This document shows positions 55,879 to 62,588 of a DNA stretch of 64,000 nucleotides, one piece after another. The stretch covers positions 248,001 through 312,000 of the forward strand of contig NZ_CBCPJJ010000002.1 of assembly GCF_965118895.1 (NCBI RefSeq), given 5' to 3'. Both the position numbers and the translations under genes were made by a program. Within the stretch, counting starts at the first letter, position 1. Each line of letters starts with the position of its first letter. This DNA comes from Rahnella inusitata_A. Its GTDB lineage: Bacteria > Pseudomonadota > Gammaproteobacteria > Enterobacterales > Enterobacteriaceae. Under the pieces are notes generated by a model. The model saw only the letters and a list, made by a program, of their open reading frames with translations, was not told the origin of the DNA and ran no database searches.

Positions 55879-56371
55879 GCGCCAGGATCACCGGTTCATC
55901 ACGCCGGGTATCGGGCTGATAAAAATACACCGTCCTGCTCAGCGATACTGTCCTGCATGCCTGGCGGATGCTCATGGAAAATTGTGCAGTCAGATAGCTG
56001 ACAAGCTCCCGCTTTATCGCTGGTTTTAGAGCTTTTTTTCAATAACGTCCTTCAGCGCCCGGCATTCCAGACTCAGATCGGCAAACATCTGCTTCAGACG
56101 ACGATTCTCGTCCTCAAGATCTTTGATTTTTTTGATATCAGCGGCTTCCATCCCGCCATATTTCGCCTTCCAGTTGTAGTAGCTGGCTTCGGAAATAGCG
56201 GCTTCGCGGCACACATCTTTGACGGTGCGCCCGGCTTCGACAGACTTCAGAACGGCGATGATCTGGTGCTCGGTGAATCGGATCTTACGCATAGCGATCT
56301 CCTCAGGTGACGTAATCAGTATGTCGGAAGATCTCTAAAAGTGAATGGTTCGGTTAAGCGGGATACTTACA
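55879..56371 (-). mobile_element. Truncated IS3-family element (second, different)
   Basis: The right end is intact: minus strand begins TGTAAGTATCCCGCTTAACC at 56,371. It keeps OrfA whole, the A7 slippery run (GAAAAAAAGC, about 56,030-56,040) and about 55 codons of OrfB in the shifted frame (KRELVSYLTAQFSMSIRQAC...), then stops near 55,880 where SGNH sequence begins. The rest of OrfB and the left inverted repeat are lost. Confidence 0.82.
56026..56292 (-). CDS. IS3-family OrfA of the truncated element
   Basis: 88 residues: HTH part TVKDVCREAAISEASYYNWKAKYGGM, zipper LEDENRRLKQMFADLSLECRAL. It ends at the A7 run where a -1 shift would enter OrfB. Similar in style to IS1222-type OrfA proteins. 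With OrfB truncated it cannot move the element. Confidence 0.88.
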   Translation of the reverse strand: MRKIRFTEHQIIAVLKSVEAGRTVKDVCREAAISEASYYNWKAKYGGMEAADIKKIKDLEDENRRLKQMFADLSLECRALKDVIEKKL

Positions 56372-56447
56372 GTTGCGAAGCCCGGGTCTATTCAATCTCG
56401 GCGGTAGCGGCGGCAAAGGTATTGTTATCATTTGGGAGTATGCTTAA
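56372..56447 (+). pseudogene. C-terminal end of a phage tail-fibre gene
   Basis: Open in frame from the IS edge to TAA 56445-56447, encoding NLGGSGGKGIVIIWEYA at the end. Glycine-rich tails ending G-IVI-EY are typical of phage side-tail fibres. The stop overlaps the ATG of the next gene (TAATG), the usual link of fibre and assembly genes. All the rest of the fibre gene is lost to the IS. Confidence 0.7.
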
Positions 56448-56851
56448 TGTCAGACAATAATTACGCACTTGTCAAAGATGGTTTTGTGGCGAATACGGTA
56501 ATCTGGGATGGTGAGGGAGAAATGTTCGCGGAATACCAAACTATTATACTCACGGACGGCATTACTGCTGGGCCGGGATGGACCTATGATGGGAAGAATT
56601 TCCACCCGCCAAAAGAGCCTGAAAAAAGCCATGACGAAATGGTGGAGGATACTGAACAGCAAAAAGAATCTTTGCTGAATGAGGCCACATCGGAAGTTGT
56701 CGTGTGGCAAACTAAGCTACTTGTTGGTCGCACTTTGACCGACTTGGAAAAAGCTCAACTTAACGCCTGGCTAGATTATATCGATGAGCTGAATGTAGTA
56801 GATCCCACTCAGGTGCCCGATATCAATTGGCCAGTACCCCCTGCAGAATAA
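56447..56851 (+). CDS. Phage tail fibre assembly protein (Tfa family)
   Basis: 134 residues from ATG 56447, GGGAG eight bases upstream. The N-terminus (NNYALVKDGFVANTVIWDG) and the C-terminal block (VVWQTKLLVGRTLTDLEKAQLNAWLDYIDELNVVD) are typical of Tfa chaperones of lambda and Mu-like phages. Tfa helps trimerise the fibre tip. It looks intact though its fibre gene is gone. Confidence 0.85.
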   Translation: MSDNNYALVKDGFVANTVIWDGEGEMFAEYQTIILTDGITAGPGWTYDGKNFHPPKEPEKSHDEMVEDTEQQKESLLNEATSEVVVWQTKLLVGRTLTDLEKAQLNAWLDYIDELNVVDPTQVPDINWPVPPAE

Positions 56852-56975
56852 CCCATACGAAATGAATAGTTACTTACCATGATTAAAAAAATCCATAAAT
56901 TGACATTTATTTGCAATTCTATTGGGAGTATTCTTAATCACAGGGAAAATTTTCATGTTTTTGGGGAGCTCGAAA

Positions 56976-57362
56976 GTGAAGATCAAAAAAATTTATTTAT
57001 ATGCCTTACCACTCTTATTAGTAGCTGGGTTTGCATACAGCAGTTTAAGTGGTGGCAGTGAGCCAGACTATGTTGTTGATGCTGTTAAAGCTGTAAGCAA
57101 TAAGATGTCGTATAATTATGGTCCTTCAAAATGTAAGGCAAGTCAGCGAGATGTCGGCACATGGAGCATTTCCTGCGATTCCAGGCATACACCTGCCGCC
57201 CTAGCATTTTCTGTTCTTCCTTCAGAAAAAGCCCCTTACGAAGTAGCGACATCTTTTTATCTGGTGGCCGAAAATGAAGTCACAAAAAAATCTTCAAACG
57301 AAGGACTTCTGAGTTATTTGATGATAAACACCGATGCAAAAGCAGGCGAATCTTCTCTGTAA
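56976..57362 (+). CDS. Small membrane-anchored protein, function unknown
   Basis: 128 residues from GTG 56976, chosen for GGGGAG seven bases upstream; an ATG at 56955 and a TTG at 56922 are also open. One N-terminal helix or signal (IYLYALPLLLVAGFAYSSL), then a soluble domain with two Cys (SKCKAS, ISCDS). AT-richer than the core genes. Phage lysogenic-conversion genes often sit after Tfa, so a cargo role is possible. A terminator follows at 57424. Confidence 0.5.
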   Translation: MKIKKIYLYALPLLLVAGFAYSSLSGGSEPDYVVDAVKAVSNKMSYNYGPSKCKASQRDVGTWSISCDSRHTPAALAFSVLPSEKAPYEVATSFYLVAENEVTKKSSNEGLLSYLMINTDAKAGESSL

Positions 57363-57423
57363 GATGCCCTCTTAGAAGTGGTGGCCTGAAAAGCCCCGAA
57401 CGCTTACTCCTATCATGCTCATT

Positions 57424-57446
57424 GCCCTCTCAGGAGGGCTTTATTA
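57424..57446 (+). terminator. Terminator after the small membrane protein gene
   Basis: GCCCTC-TCAG-GAGGGC followed by TTTATTAT, about 60 bases downstream of the stop. Confidence 0.75.
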
Positions 57447-57508
57447 TCTCAACCTCGCACCAACATCATAACTTCCTATCCTTGCCGACGATCACTGTAT
57501 TGAAGGCA

Positions 57509-57537
57509 CAAAAAGCCCGGCTCGGTGGCCGGGTTTA
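57509..57537 (-). terminator. Terminator of the XRE-ImmA gene
   Basis: Minus strand AAACCCGGC-CACCGA-GCCGGGCTTTTTG, 15 bases after the stop. Strong stem and T-run. Confidence 0.85.
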
Positions 57538-57551
57538 AGTTTAGGTGCTGG

Positions 57552-58634
57552 TTAATTGACAATCCGTAGATGGCTGGTCAAACCTATGCCGTAAAGCTTA
57601 TTCACTTCAGGAAGATGTAAACTAAACACCGTGGCTAATTCATCCAAATTATAGCCAAGCTCTTCTCTTAGGTGGTCAATGATCGCAGCCAAGAGCGTCG
57701 GCTGCTCCCCATTAACTTCCAATTTCACTGGCTCATCAGTTTTGTAACCTTTCATAGACATTTGACGCCATATCCAGTCACTTTGTCCGGCTGTGATCGT
57801 ATTCAACGTTTTGGCTCGGTACAGTAAAGAGGCCATTGATGCGCGCCAAAAAGGTTTTAAATATGCAGCCTTTTCAATATTAATGTCCCGGAGCTGACCT
57901 AAAATATCACTAGCTGGCATGAGAAATTCAGCAGCGAAAGTATTGGCTTCATCTTCCATCGTATGGCTTGGAGATTTATGCATCACTAAATGCCCTAATT
58001 CATGGGCTAAAGTGAATCGGTATCTATCCATAGGAAGGTTCTTGTTCATAAAAACAAGTGGAGGCAACCCCGGAAGGTTATAACTTAAACCTGATAGGCC
58101 AGTATCTTCCATATCACAATCAATGATGATGATCCCTGCGCGTTCAAGCACCTCTATTAAATTTTTTATTGGTCCACGCGGTAAATGCCAAGACCTTCTG
58201 ACACTTTGTGCGATAAGTTCAATATTGTCTTGATAATCGTCCGGATCATAGTAGGGCAATTCATACTCAGGCTCGAAGTCCACAAACTGCAATAGTTTTC
58301 TAATGTGGGCTATACGTAAATTAACCTCAGCGATCAGACGATCCAAAAGCTTAATGCTTACAGAAGCCTTTTTGCGATACATGGGACTAGCGCTAATAGG
58401 GCCACCATAAAGGCGTTCTGGAAGCATAAAGAAATCAACAGGACAGGATAAAGCAAAGGTTAAGCTTCTCAGTTGCTCGTCCGTCACTTGCTTAAGCCCT
58501 TGTTCTATTTTAGAAAGAGTCCCTTGTGAAACAGAAATGCGAGACGCCAGCTCTTTTTGGCTGATCCCAAGCATTCTACGACGAAGCTCAATCATTTCAG
58601 GGCGTGCAGAAGTTGATTTAATCTCCCCGTTCAT
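57552..58634 (-). CDS. XRE-family regulator with ImmA/IrrE metallopeptidase domain
   Basis: 360 residues. N-terminal XRE HTH (LRRRMLGISQKELASRISVSQGTLSKIEQG, about 17-46) and a middle/C-terminal zinc peptidase with HELGH (about 215) and the downstream Glu in EDEANTFAAEFLMP. COG2856/ImmA-type proteases cleave repressors in phages and mobile elements (for example ImmA on ImmR), and XRE-COG2856 fusions have been proposed as antitoxins. Start overlaps the end of the upstream 208-residue gene by 17 bases; AAGG lies six bases before it. Here it should regulate or process its partner; that is inference. Confidence 0.85.
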   Translation of the reverse strand: MNGEIKSTSARPEMIELRRRMLGISQKELASRISVSQGTLSKIEQGLKQVTDEQLRSLTFALSCPVDFFMLPERLYGGPISASPMYRKKASVSIKLLDRLIAEVNLRIAHIRKLLQFVDFEPEYELPYYDPDDYQDNIELIAQSVRRSWHLPRGPIKNLIEVLERAGIIIIDCDMEDTGLSGLSYNLPGLPPLVFMNKNLPMDRYRFTLAHELGHLVMHKSPSHTMEDEANTFAAEFLMPASDILGQLRDINIEKAAYLKPFWRASMASLLYRAKTLNTITAGQSDWIWRQMSMKGYKTDEPVKLEVNGEQPTLLAAIIDHLREELGYNLDELATVFSLHLPEVNKLYGIGLTSHLRIVN

Positions 58635-59244
58635 TTGCTACCTTCGTTTCTTTTTTCTTCGCTGACTTGCGTTTGATAACGGTTTTTGCTGGCTCGGTTT
58701 TCTTAATCGTTTGAGCAGCGTCGAAATCAAACTCATTGTTGTTAACAGGCATCTCAAGAACGTTAGCACCAGTTAAATCTATCGCCCAGGCTACGTACTT
58801 CATGTTTCTCTGTGTGAGGACTATTTTATCGATTCCAACGCCATCGTCACTAAGAATATACAAAAGCTCTAGCCTCACCAGCCCCCCAAAGATGTCTACT
58901 TCTGGATTATGGAAGTCCAGAGCACTTTGAGTGGGGTAGTTCATAGAGCGGAAGCTTTTATCACCTTTCTTTATGCGGACAAAGTATTTATCACCAATCA
59001 AAAAACCAGTTTGGTGAGGGACTTTTGTATATTTAATGTCCTTAAGACTAGTTGTTTCAATTTCGTCCTTAAGAAAATAGAGTGCATCGTTGCGAAGAAT
59101 CGCACCACGAACTCTTTTATCCATCAGTCTGTGGGCGACATCGTTTTCTAACCAATTTTTCCAGACGTTATCGAAGACCGACGTGAACACACGATAGTAG
59201 GGGCTAAAGATAGCGTGTGCTTCTTCTTTGGTAATGAGAGACAT
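58618..59244 (-). CDS. Unknown 208-residue protein coupled to the XRE-ImmA gene
   Basis: No family recognised. The N-terminal half is mixed and includes HRLMDKRVRGAILRNDALYFLKDE; the middle has hydrophobic beta-like segments (GGLVRLELLYIL, VDIFGG, YVAWAIDL); the C-terminal 30 residues are Lys/Ala-rich (KTVIKRKSAKKKETK), suggesting nucleic-acid contact. No signal or membrane helix, so cytoplasmic. First gene of a two-gene operon behind an operator-like palindrome. Could be a toxin, an effector cleaved by the peptidase, or a defence protein. Confidence 0.7.
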   Translation of the reverse strand: MSLITKEEAHAIFSPYYRVFTSVFDNVWKNWLENDVAHRLMDKRVRGAILRNDALYFLKDEIETTSLKDIKYTKVPHQTGFLIGDKYFVRIKKGDKSFRSMNYPTQSALDFHNPEVDIFGGLVRLELLYILSDDGVGIDKIVLTQRNMKYVAWAIDLTGANVLEMPVNNNEFDFDAAQTIKKTEPAKTVIKRKSAKKKETKVANERGD

Positions 59245-59260
59245 GCAGGATCCTGTGATT

Positions 59261-59321
59261 TATTTTGTTGTGAAATGTTAAGTTGAGTATATGCAGCAAC
59301 CACAAAACAAACAACAAAATA
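59261..59321 (-). promoter_or_regulatory. Promoter and palindromic operator of the XRE-ImmA operon
   Basis: Minus strand: -35 TTGTTT (59314-59309), 17-base spacer, -10 TATACT (59291-59286). A perfect 11-base inverted repeat, TATTTTGTTGT at 59261-59271 and ACAACAAAATA at 59311-59321, flanks it: one arm overlaps the -35, the other lies between -10 and the ribosome site. Centres are 50 bases apart, about five helical turns, fitting repression by a looping or multimeric XRE protein. Confidence 0.65.
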
Positions 59322-59376
59322 TTCCAGAAATTATTCATAACGGGTTAATTAATTGATTTGTATTATATTTCCCTTA

Positions 59377-59616
59377 TCAATCGGGCTGAAACCAATCATC
59401 CGCGCTTTCCCACGTATCCTGCAACTTCACATCAATCACTTCTTTATCACAAGTAGTTCCGCCCATCACCGACATCCCATCACTGCCTGCTCGGCGAATG
59501 CTGAACGTAGCGCCTGGATAATTCCTTTCAAGCCTTTTCTCAAACTCAACTTTGAAAGCCTCGACCGCGCCAGCGGGCAGCTGCTTAGTTTTATCGATCA
59601 GCAATTCAACGTGCAT
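59377..59616 (-). CDS. DinI-like protein 1
   Basis: 79 residues. LPAGAVEAFKVEFEKRLERNYPGA and the ending TWESADDWF match E. coli DinI (TWESADDWFVSE). DinI-family proteins bind RecA filaments and modulate SOS, UmuD and repressor cleavage; in prophages they tune induction. The upstream region has no clear LexA box. Confidence 0.85.
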   Translation of the reverse strand: MHVELLIDKTKQLPAGAVEAFKVEFEKRLERNYPGATFSIRRAGSDGMSVMGGTTCDKEVIDVKLQDTWESADDWFQPD

Positions 59617-59669
59617 AAATTTTCCTCATTCGAATGCTACAGCGCGGTGCGTCTTCAAACCAACGAGCC

Positions 59670-59846
59670 TTAAGATAATGGGCTGTAACTCTGTTTTTCA
59701 ATCCATTCCGCAACATGTTTTCTGACGTAAAATGTCGGGTGAGTTTTAACTGGGGTAGGGAATCCTCTGTCACGCTCATACCGATAGAGCGTATCCCTCG
59801 ACTTAATGTGCAGTAGTTTCATAACTTCATGTTTCGAGATAAGCAT
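59670..59846 (-). CDS. AlpA-family regulator/excisionase, 58 residues
   Basis: ATG 59846 to TAA 59670. The sequence LLHIKSRDTLYRYERDRGFPTPVKT then FYVRKHVAEWIEKQ fits the AlpA / MerR-like excisionase fold (helix-turn-helix, FP-P pattern, EW-I end). AlpA proteins switch on integrase or act as recombination directionality factors in P4-like elements and prophages. No other gene occupies this strand segment. Confidence 0.8.
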   Translation of the reverse strand: MLISKHEVMKLLHIKSRDTLYRYERDRGFPTPVKTHPTFYVRKHVAEWIEKQSYSPLS

Positions 59847-59928
59847 GGCAACCTCATATCTTCAAACTGGGCTTCCAGTTGATATGGTATATCCTGCGAA
59901 GTCTGTTACTACTGCCTCAAGTTTTGCT

Positions 59929-60171
59929 CTAATCAGCCGCCAGCCAGTTACCGGCATCATCAAACATCTCTTCAACTATTCCCGCCAGAACCGCCTTCTG
60001 TGCTTTGCTGGCGTCCGTGTTGATGCTGCTGAGCGTCACCATCGGTTTAACCTTCACTTCAGCGTCAGGGAAGGTGCCATGCACGCGCTTGGTCAATTCA
60101 GCCAGAATCAGCGCGTTGGCGTTCGGCACACCGGCCATATTTCTTTTGTCATAAATCAGCTCAACAAACAT
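59929..60171 (-). CDS. DinI-like protein 2
   Basis: 80 residues. FVELIYDKRN at the start, ILAELTKRVHGTFPDAEVKVKP and the ending EEMFDDAGNWLAAD fit the DinI family, but it is only distantly like DinI-like protein 1. GGAGAG ribosome site, and a LexA-like box 22 bases before the ATG, so SOS induction is expected. Confidence 0.75.
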   Translation of the reverse strand: MFVELIYDKRNMAGVPNANALILAELTKRVHGTFPDAEVKVKPMVTLSSINTDASKAQKAVLAGIVEEMFDDAGNWLAAD

Positions 60172-60192
60172 GAAAACTCTCCACTTGGATTC

Positions 60193-60212
60193 AACTGGTT
60201 ATTCATACAGTG
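60193..60212. promoter_or_regulatory. LexA-like box upstream of DinI-like protein 2
   Basis: Minus strand CACTGTATGAATAACCAGTT: CTGT-N8-CCAG, one base off the CTGT-N8-ACAG core and well matched outside it. Located 22 bases before the start of the DinI-like gene. Confidence 0.6.
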
Positions 60213-60231
60213 TTGCTGTTTTGAGGTTTGT

Positions 60232-60498
60232 TCAACAGGAAGATTTGGATTGCATGCTCTGAAAGAGGTCAATTCCCTTTTGCCTTTGTTTGTCCAAATG
60301 CTCTGCTAAATCTTGAATGTGAATCAAACGCGGGGCCTTCTGACTATCGCTTGCGCGGAAGGTGGGTACCGGAAATTGACCTATTGCAGCTTTGTTTTCA
60401 GCTGTTGAAGGCTTCATTCCAAAGTAGCGTTCAGCAACGTCTGAAAGTGCGATAGTTGCAGTATCGAATTCCGCGAGAAGAAGAAATGATGTATTCAT
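60232..60498 (-). CDS. PrtN-like activator (pyocin activator family)
   Basis: 88 residues. MNTSFLLLAEFDTATIALSDVAERYFGM, then FPVPTFRASDSQKAPRLIHIQDLAEHLDKQ. This fits the pyocin activator PrtN family that is common in enterobacterial prophages. In Pseudomonas PrtN turns on pyocin genes after RecA-dependent removal of PrtR. Target genes here are unknown; the P-box idea cannot be tested by eye. Confidence 0.75.
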   Translation of the reverse strand: MNTSFLLLAEFDTATIALSDVAERYFGMKPSTAENKAAIGQFPVPTFRASDSQKAPRLIHIQDLAEHLDKQRQKGIDLFQSMQSKSSC

Positions 60499-60604
60499 AT
60501 GCCTCCCTTCCTGATGAACATCAATAACATAGAGTTTTAATCATCTAATAGGATGGGTAATTTACGCAAATTAAAGTCTAAAATTTACAGGGCGCGTGCC
60601 AGGT

Positions 60605-60713
60605 GAACCTACGATGGAGCTTAATGAACCAACCCAAGGTCGGTTCAAAAATAAAAATTTATCTTATATTTATCAGTAAATTATCCACGTGAACCGACTG
60701 AACCTACCGAACC
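60605..60713. repeat. GAACC repeat cluster with a 9-base tandem triplet
   Basis: GAACC occurs at 60605, 60626, 60691, 60700 and 60709 and in inverted form (GGTTC) at 60642. The last three are spaced exactly nine bases (GAACCGACT, GAACCTACC, GAACCCACC). 60626-60646 is an inverted pair. Such iteron-like arrays mark origins or regulator sites in P4-like elements, but none is proven here. Confidence 0.55.
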
Positions 60714-60965
60714 CACCACTTTCTGGTTATATATGAGGTTTTTTGGGAAAGAAAATTCGTAATCGAGAGTTAAAGTGATGGTCAAAATTGGTACGCTAGC
60801 ACCATCTGAACACCAGATGCTCACTCTAATGGTATACTGCAAAGCTGTAGAGAAACCACACTTTAAGTTGAAGCGAAAACATTTGGGGGTATCATTGGGG
60901 GTATGTGTGTTTTTGTTCATAAAATAAATCGTTATTAATCAAGTTGATGTTGTTTTCATTCTGCT

Positions 60966-60980
60966 CCTGTAGGGACCATT
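60966..60980. other. Possible degenerate right attachment site
   Basis: CCTGTAGGGACCATT resembles the tRNA-Arg 3' end CCTGTAGGGCGTACCATT (52780-52797) with three bases missing. It lies where phage-like sequence ends. Short and gapped, so chance is possible. Confidence 0.3.
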
Positions 60981-61142
60981 CTAACTTATTTTAACTTCTC
61001 CTAAATTTCTTAAGTCTCTCTACCCGGCTTTGTAAAATGACTGGCGTCAGTAAAAATTAACTTCGTACCGCTTGTTAGTCATTTAAGACGGATTTTCAGT
61101 ATTTTGATATGATTTCATTAACAGACAACTGGGATATAATTT

Positions 61143-61271
61143 ATGAGAACAATTTTAATTACTGCTTTGTGTTTACTATTGTCCGCCTGTACATGGGAGT
61201 CGTTATTGCGTCCGGTATCCTCCGATGTATGTCCTCAAGGAACAAACAGTATTACCCAGCAATGCAGGTAA
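61143..61271 (+). CDS. Tiny lipoprotein, 42 residues
   Basis: ATG 61143 to TAA 61271. A Leu-rich signal followed by LLSAC-TW, a clean lipobox at residues 12-16, then a 26-residue mature peptide with two more Cys (DVCPQG, QQCR) that may pair. GGGA lies ten bases before the ATG. No named family; similar to entericidin-like or phage Rz1-like small lipoproteins in size only. Confidence 0.5.
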   Translation: MRTILITALCLLLSACTWESLLRPVSSDVCPQGTNSITQQCR

Positions 61272-61607
61272 AAATAGGTATTTTAGCGTTTATTTAAGGC
61301 GTATCTAACAAATACTAATAGTGCTACTACTTCATGTAAAAACAGCGGAAAGTGAAGGCTATATTCACTCTGCTTATCATATCTGAAGATGATTGTTGTT
61401 TTTAAGGTGGCAGTTAACCGCGTTTGATGTTTATTCGTTATCTCTGAAGAGTATAAAAATATAGCAGCATCCAGAAATAAAACTCTGGCAGCAATTAATC
61501 CTAAACTACACAATTATTTACAAATATCCCAAAACCCTGATCAAGATCAACTATGACAATCTGTAAAGTTTTACCCTTAACGGAAATTTATTAGCCACTG
61601 GGGATCT

Positions 61608-62171
61608 ATGAAAATCAAGGAATTTTTTGTTATGACTGCACCGGGCCGACGTCGTTATGGCGTAGCTCTGTTTGTCGGAATCATCGCAGGTATGATGTCT
61701 GCCTTTGTGAAATGGGGCGCGGAAGTGCCTTTGCCACCGCGCACTTTCTCAGGGGGGCGCGACCAGTTCAATCCTCCTTTTCTGTTCCTGAGAGATTATC
61801 TGGGTATTGATCCGACTCATACGGTTTACCAGTTTTCTGAACACATCATTAACCCTGTTCATATTACCCACATTATTTTCTCTTTGGTCTTCGCGATAGG
61901 TTATTGCCTGGTGGCCGAAGTTTTTCCGAAAGTGAAATTATGGCAGGGCGCGCTGGCGGGTATTATTGCCACCGTGTGTGTTCATTGGATCAGTTTCCCG
62001 CTGCTGGGGCTGACACCACCATTATCCGGGCTTCCGCTGGATGAATATGTGTCAGAATTAGTGGGGCACATCTTCTGGTTCTGGGCGATTGAAATGATTC
62101 GCCGTGATCTGCGAAACCGCATCACGCATGAACCAGACGCCGAAGTACCGATGAATTCACCGTTCCGTTAA
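61608..62171 (+). CDS. Inner-membrane protein, YagU family (DUF1440)
   Basis: 187 residues, about four membrane helices. RRRYGVALFVGIIAG, FVKWGAEVPLPPR, THIIFSLVFAIGYCLVAEVFPK and RRDLRNRITHEPD match E. coli YagU, which aids acid survival. Shorter than E. coli YagU (204) in the loop after PPR. GGGG before the ATG. Single gene with its own terminator. Confidence 0.88.
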   Translation: MKIKEFFVMTAPGRRRYGVALFVGIIAGMMSAFVKWGAEVPLPPRTFSGGRDQFNPPFLFLRDYLGIDPTHTVYQFSEHIINPVHITHIIFSLVFAIGYCLVAEVFPKVKLWQGALAGIIATVCVHWISFPLLGLTPPLSGLPLDEYVSELVGHIFWFWAIEMIRRDLRNRITHEPDAEVPMNSPFR

Positions 62172-62188
62172 CATTTTCTTTTTTCCTA

Positions 62189-62219
62189 AGCCCGCCTGAG
62201 CTGTCTGGCGGGCTTTTTT
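62189..62219 (+). terminator. Terminator of the yagU-like gene
   Basis: AGCCCGCC-(10)-GGCGGGCT followed by TTTTTT, 17 bases after the stop. Confidence 0.88.
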
Positions 62220-62245
62220 GTCTGTGTGTTGTCAGACAGGATACG

Positions 62246-62578
62246 CTATCCGCTAATGGCGTCAGCGTTGATTACTCTCGCCTTTCCCAGTCCGTCATTC
62301 GCCCGTTCGCACAGCTCAAACAATACTGGCAGGACATGCGCGGTGGCTTTCAGATAAGCGCTCACCTGAAGGATACCCTCTGGCGGCAAGATCTCACTGT
62401 TCTCCAGCCCTTCACTCAGGCAGAGCAAGCCGTGGCACAGCCCTTCGGCGGATTCAGACGCCAGCGCACTGAGGTCATAGAGCTGAGTATCCTTAAAGCT
62501 GCTTATATCCATTTCGTTAATCAGCGAACGGAATACGGTAATAGAGTTTTCTGTGAATGCGGTTTCAGTGTTAGTCAT
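62246..62578 (-). CDS. Unknown 110-residue protein of a P4-like leader operon
   Basis: Acidic, helical protein, no signal. Motif-like stretch SALASESAEGLCHGLLCLSEGLEN; no named family recognised. The ATG at 62578 is preceded by CGGAATTTAAATA, a poor ribosome site, and the base-pairing element CTTACACGG (62589-62597) overlaps it. Its place right after a C4/CI-like RNA is where P4-type elements carry kil-like or antirepressor-type genes. Confidence 0.6.
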   Translation of the reverse strand: MTNTETAFTENSITVFRSLINEMDISSFKDTQLYDLSALASESAEGLCHGLLCLSEGLENSEILPPEGILQVSAYLKATAHVLPVLFELCERANDGLGKARVINADAISG

Positions 62579-62588
62579 TATTTAAATT

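Larger units (their letters stand above)
60499..61142. other. AT-rich region without a confident gene, with GAACC repeats
   Basis: 644 bases. A minus-strand open frame at 60,681-60,920 has low-complexity VGSVGSVGS coding created by the repeats and no ribosome site, so I do not call it. The region has the GAACC repeats (60,605-60,713) and a possible att remnant (60,966-60,980). It looks like the decayed end of the prophage. Confidence 0.5.

Noticed and set aside
60681..60920. 79-codon open frame on the minus strand with VGSVGSVGS
   Set aside because: The coding pattern comes from the 9-base GAACC tandem repeat; no ribosome site and no homologue recognised.
61109..61297. 62-codon plus-strand open frame
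   Set aside because: Overlaps the lipoprotein candidate in another frame; the lipoprotein frame has a signal and lipobox while this one has no coherent features.
61283..61513. 76-codon minus-strand open frame
   Set aside because: AT-rich chance frame with no ribosome site or motif.
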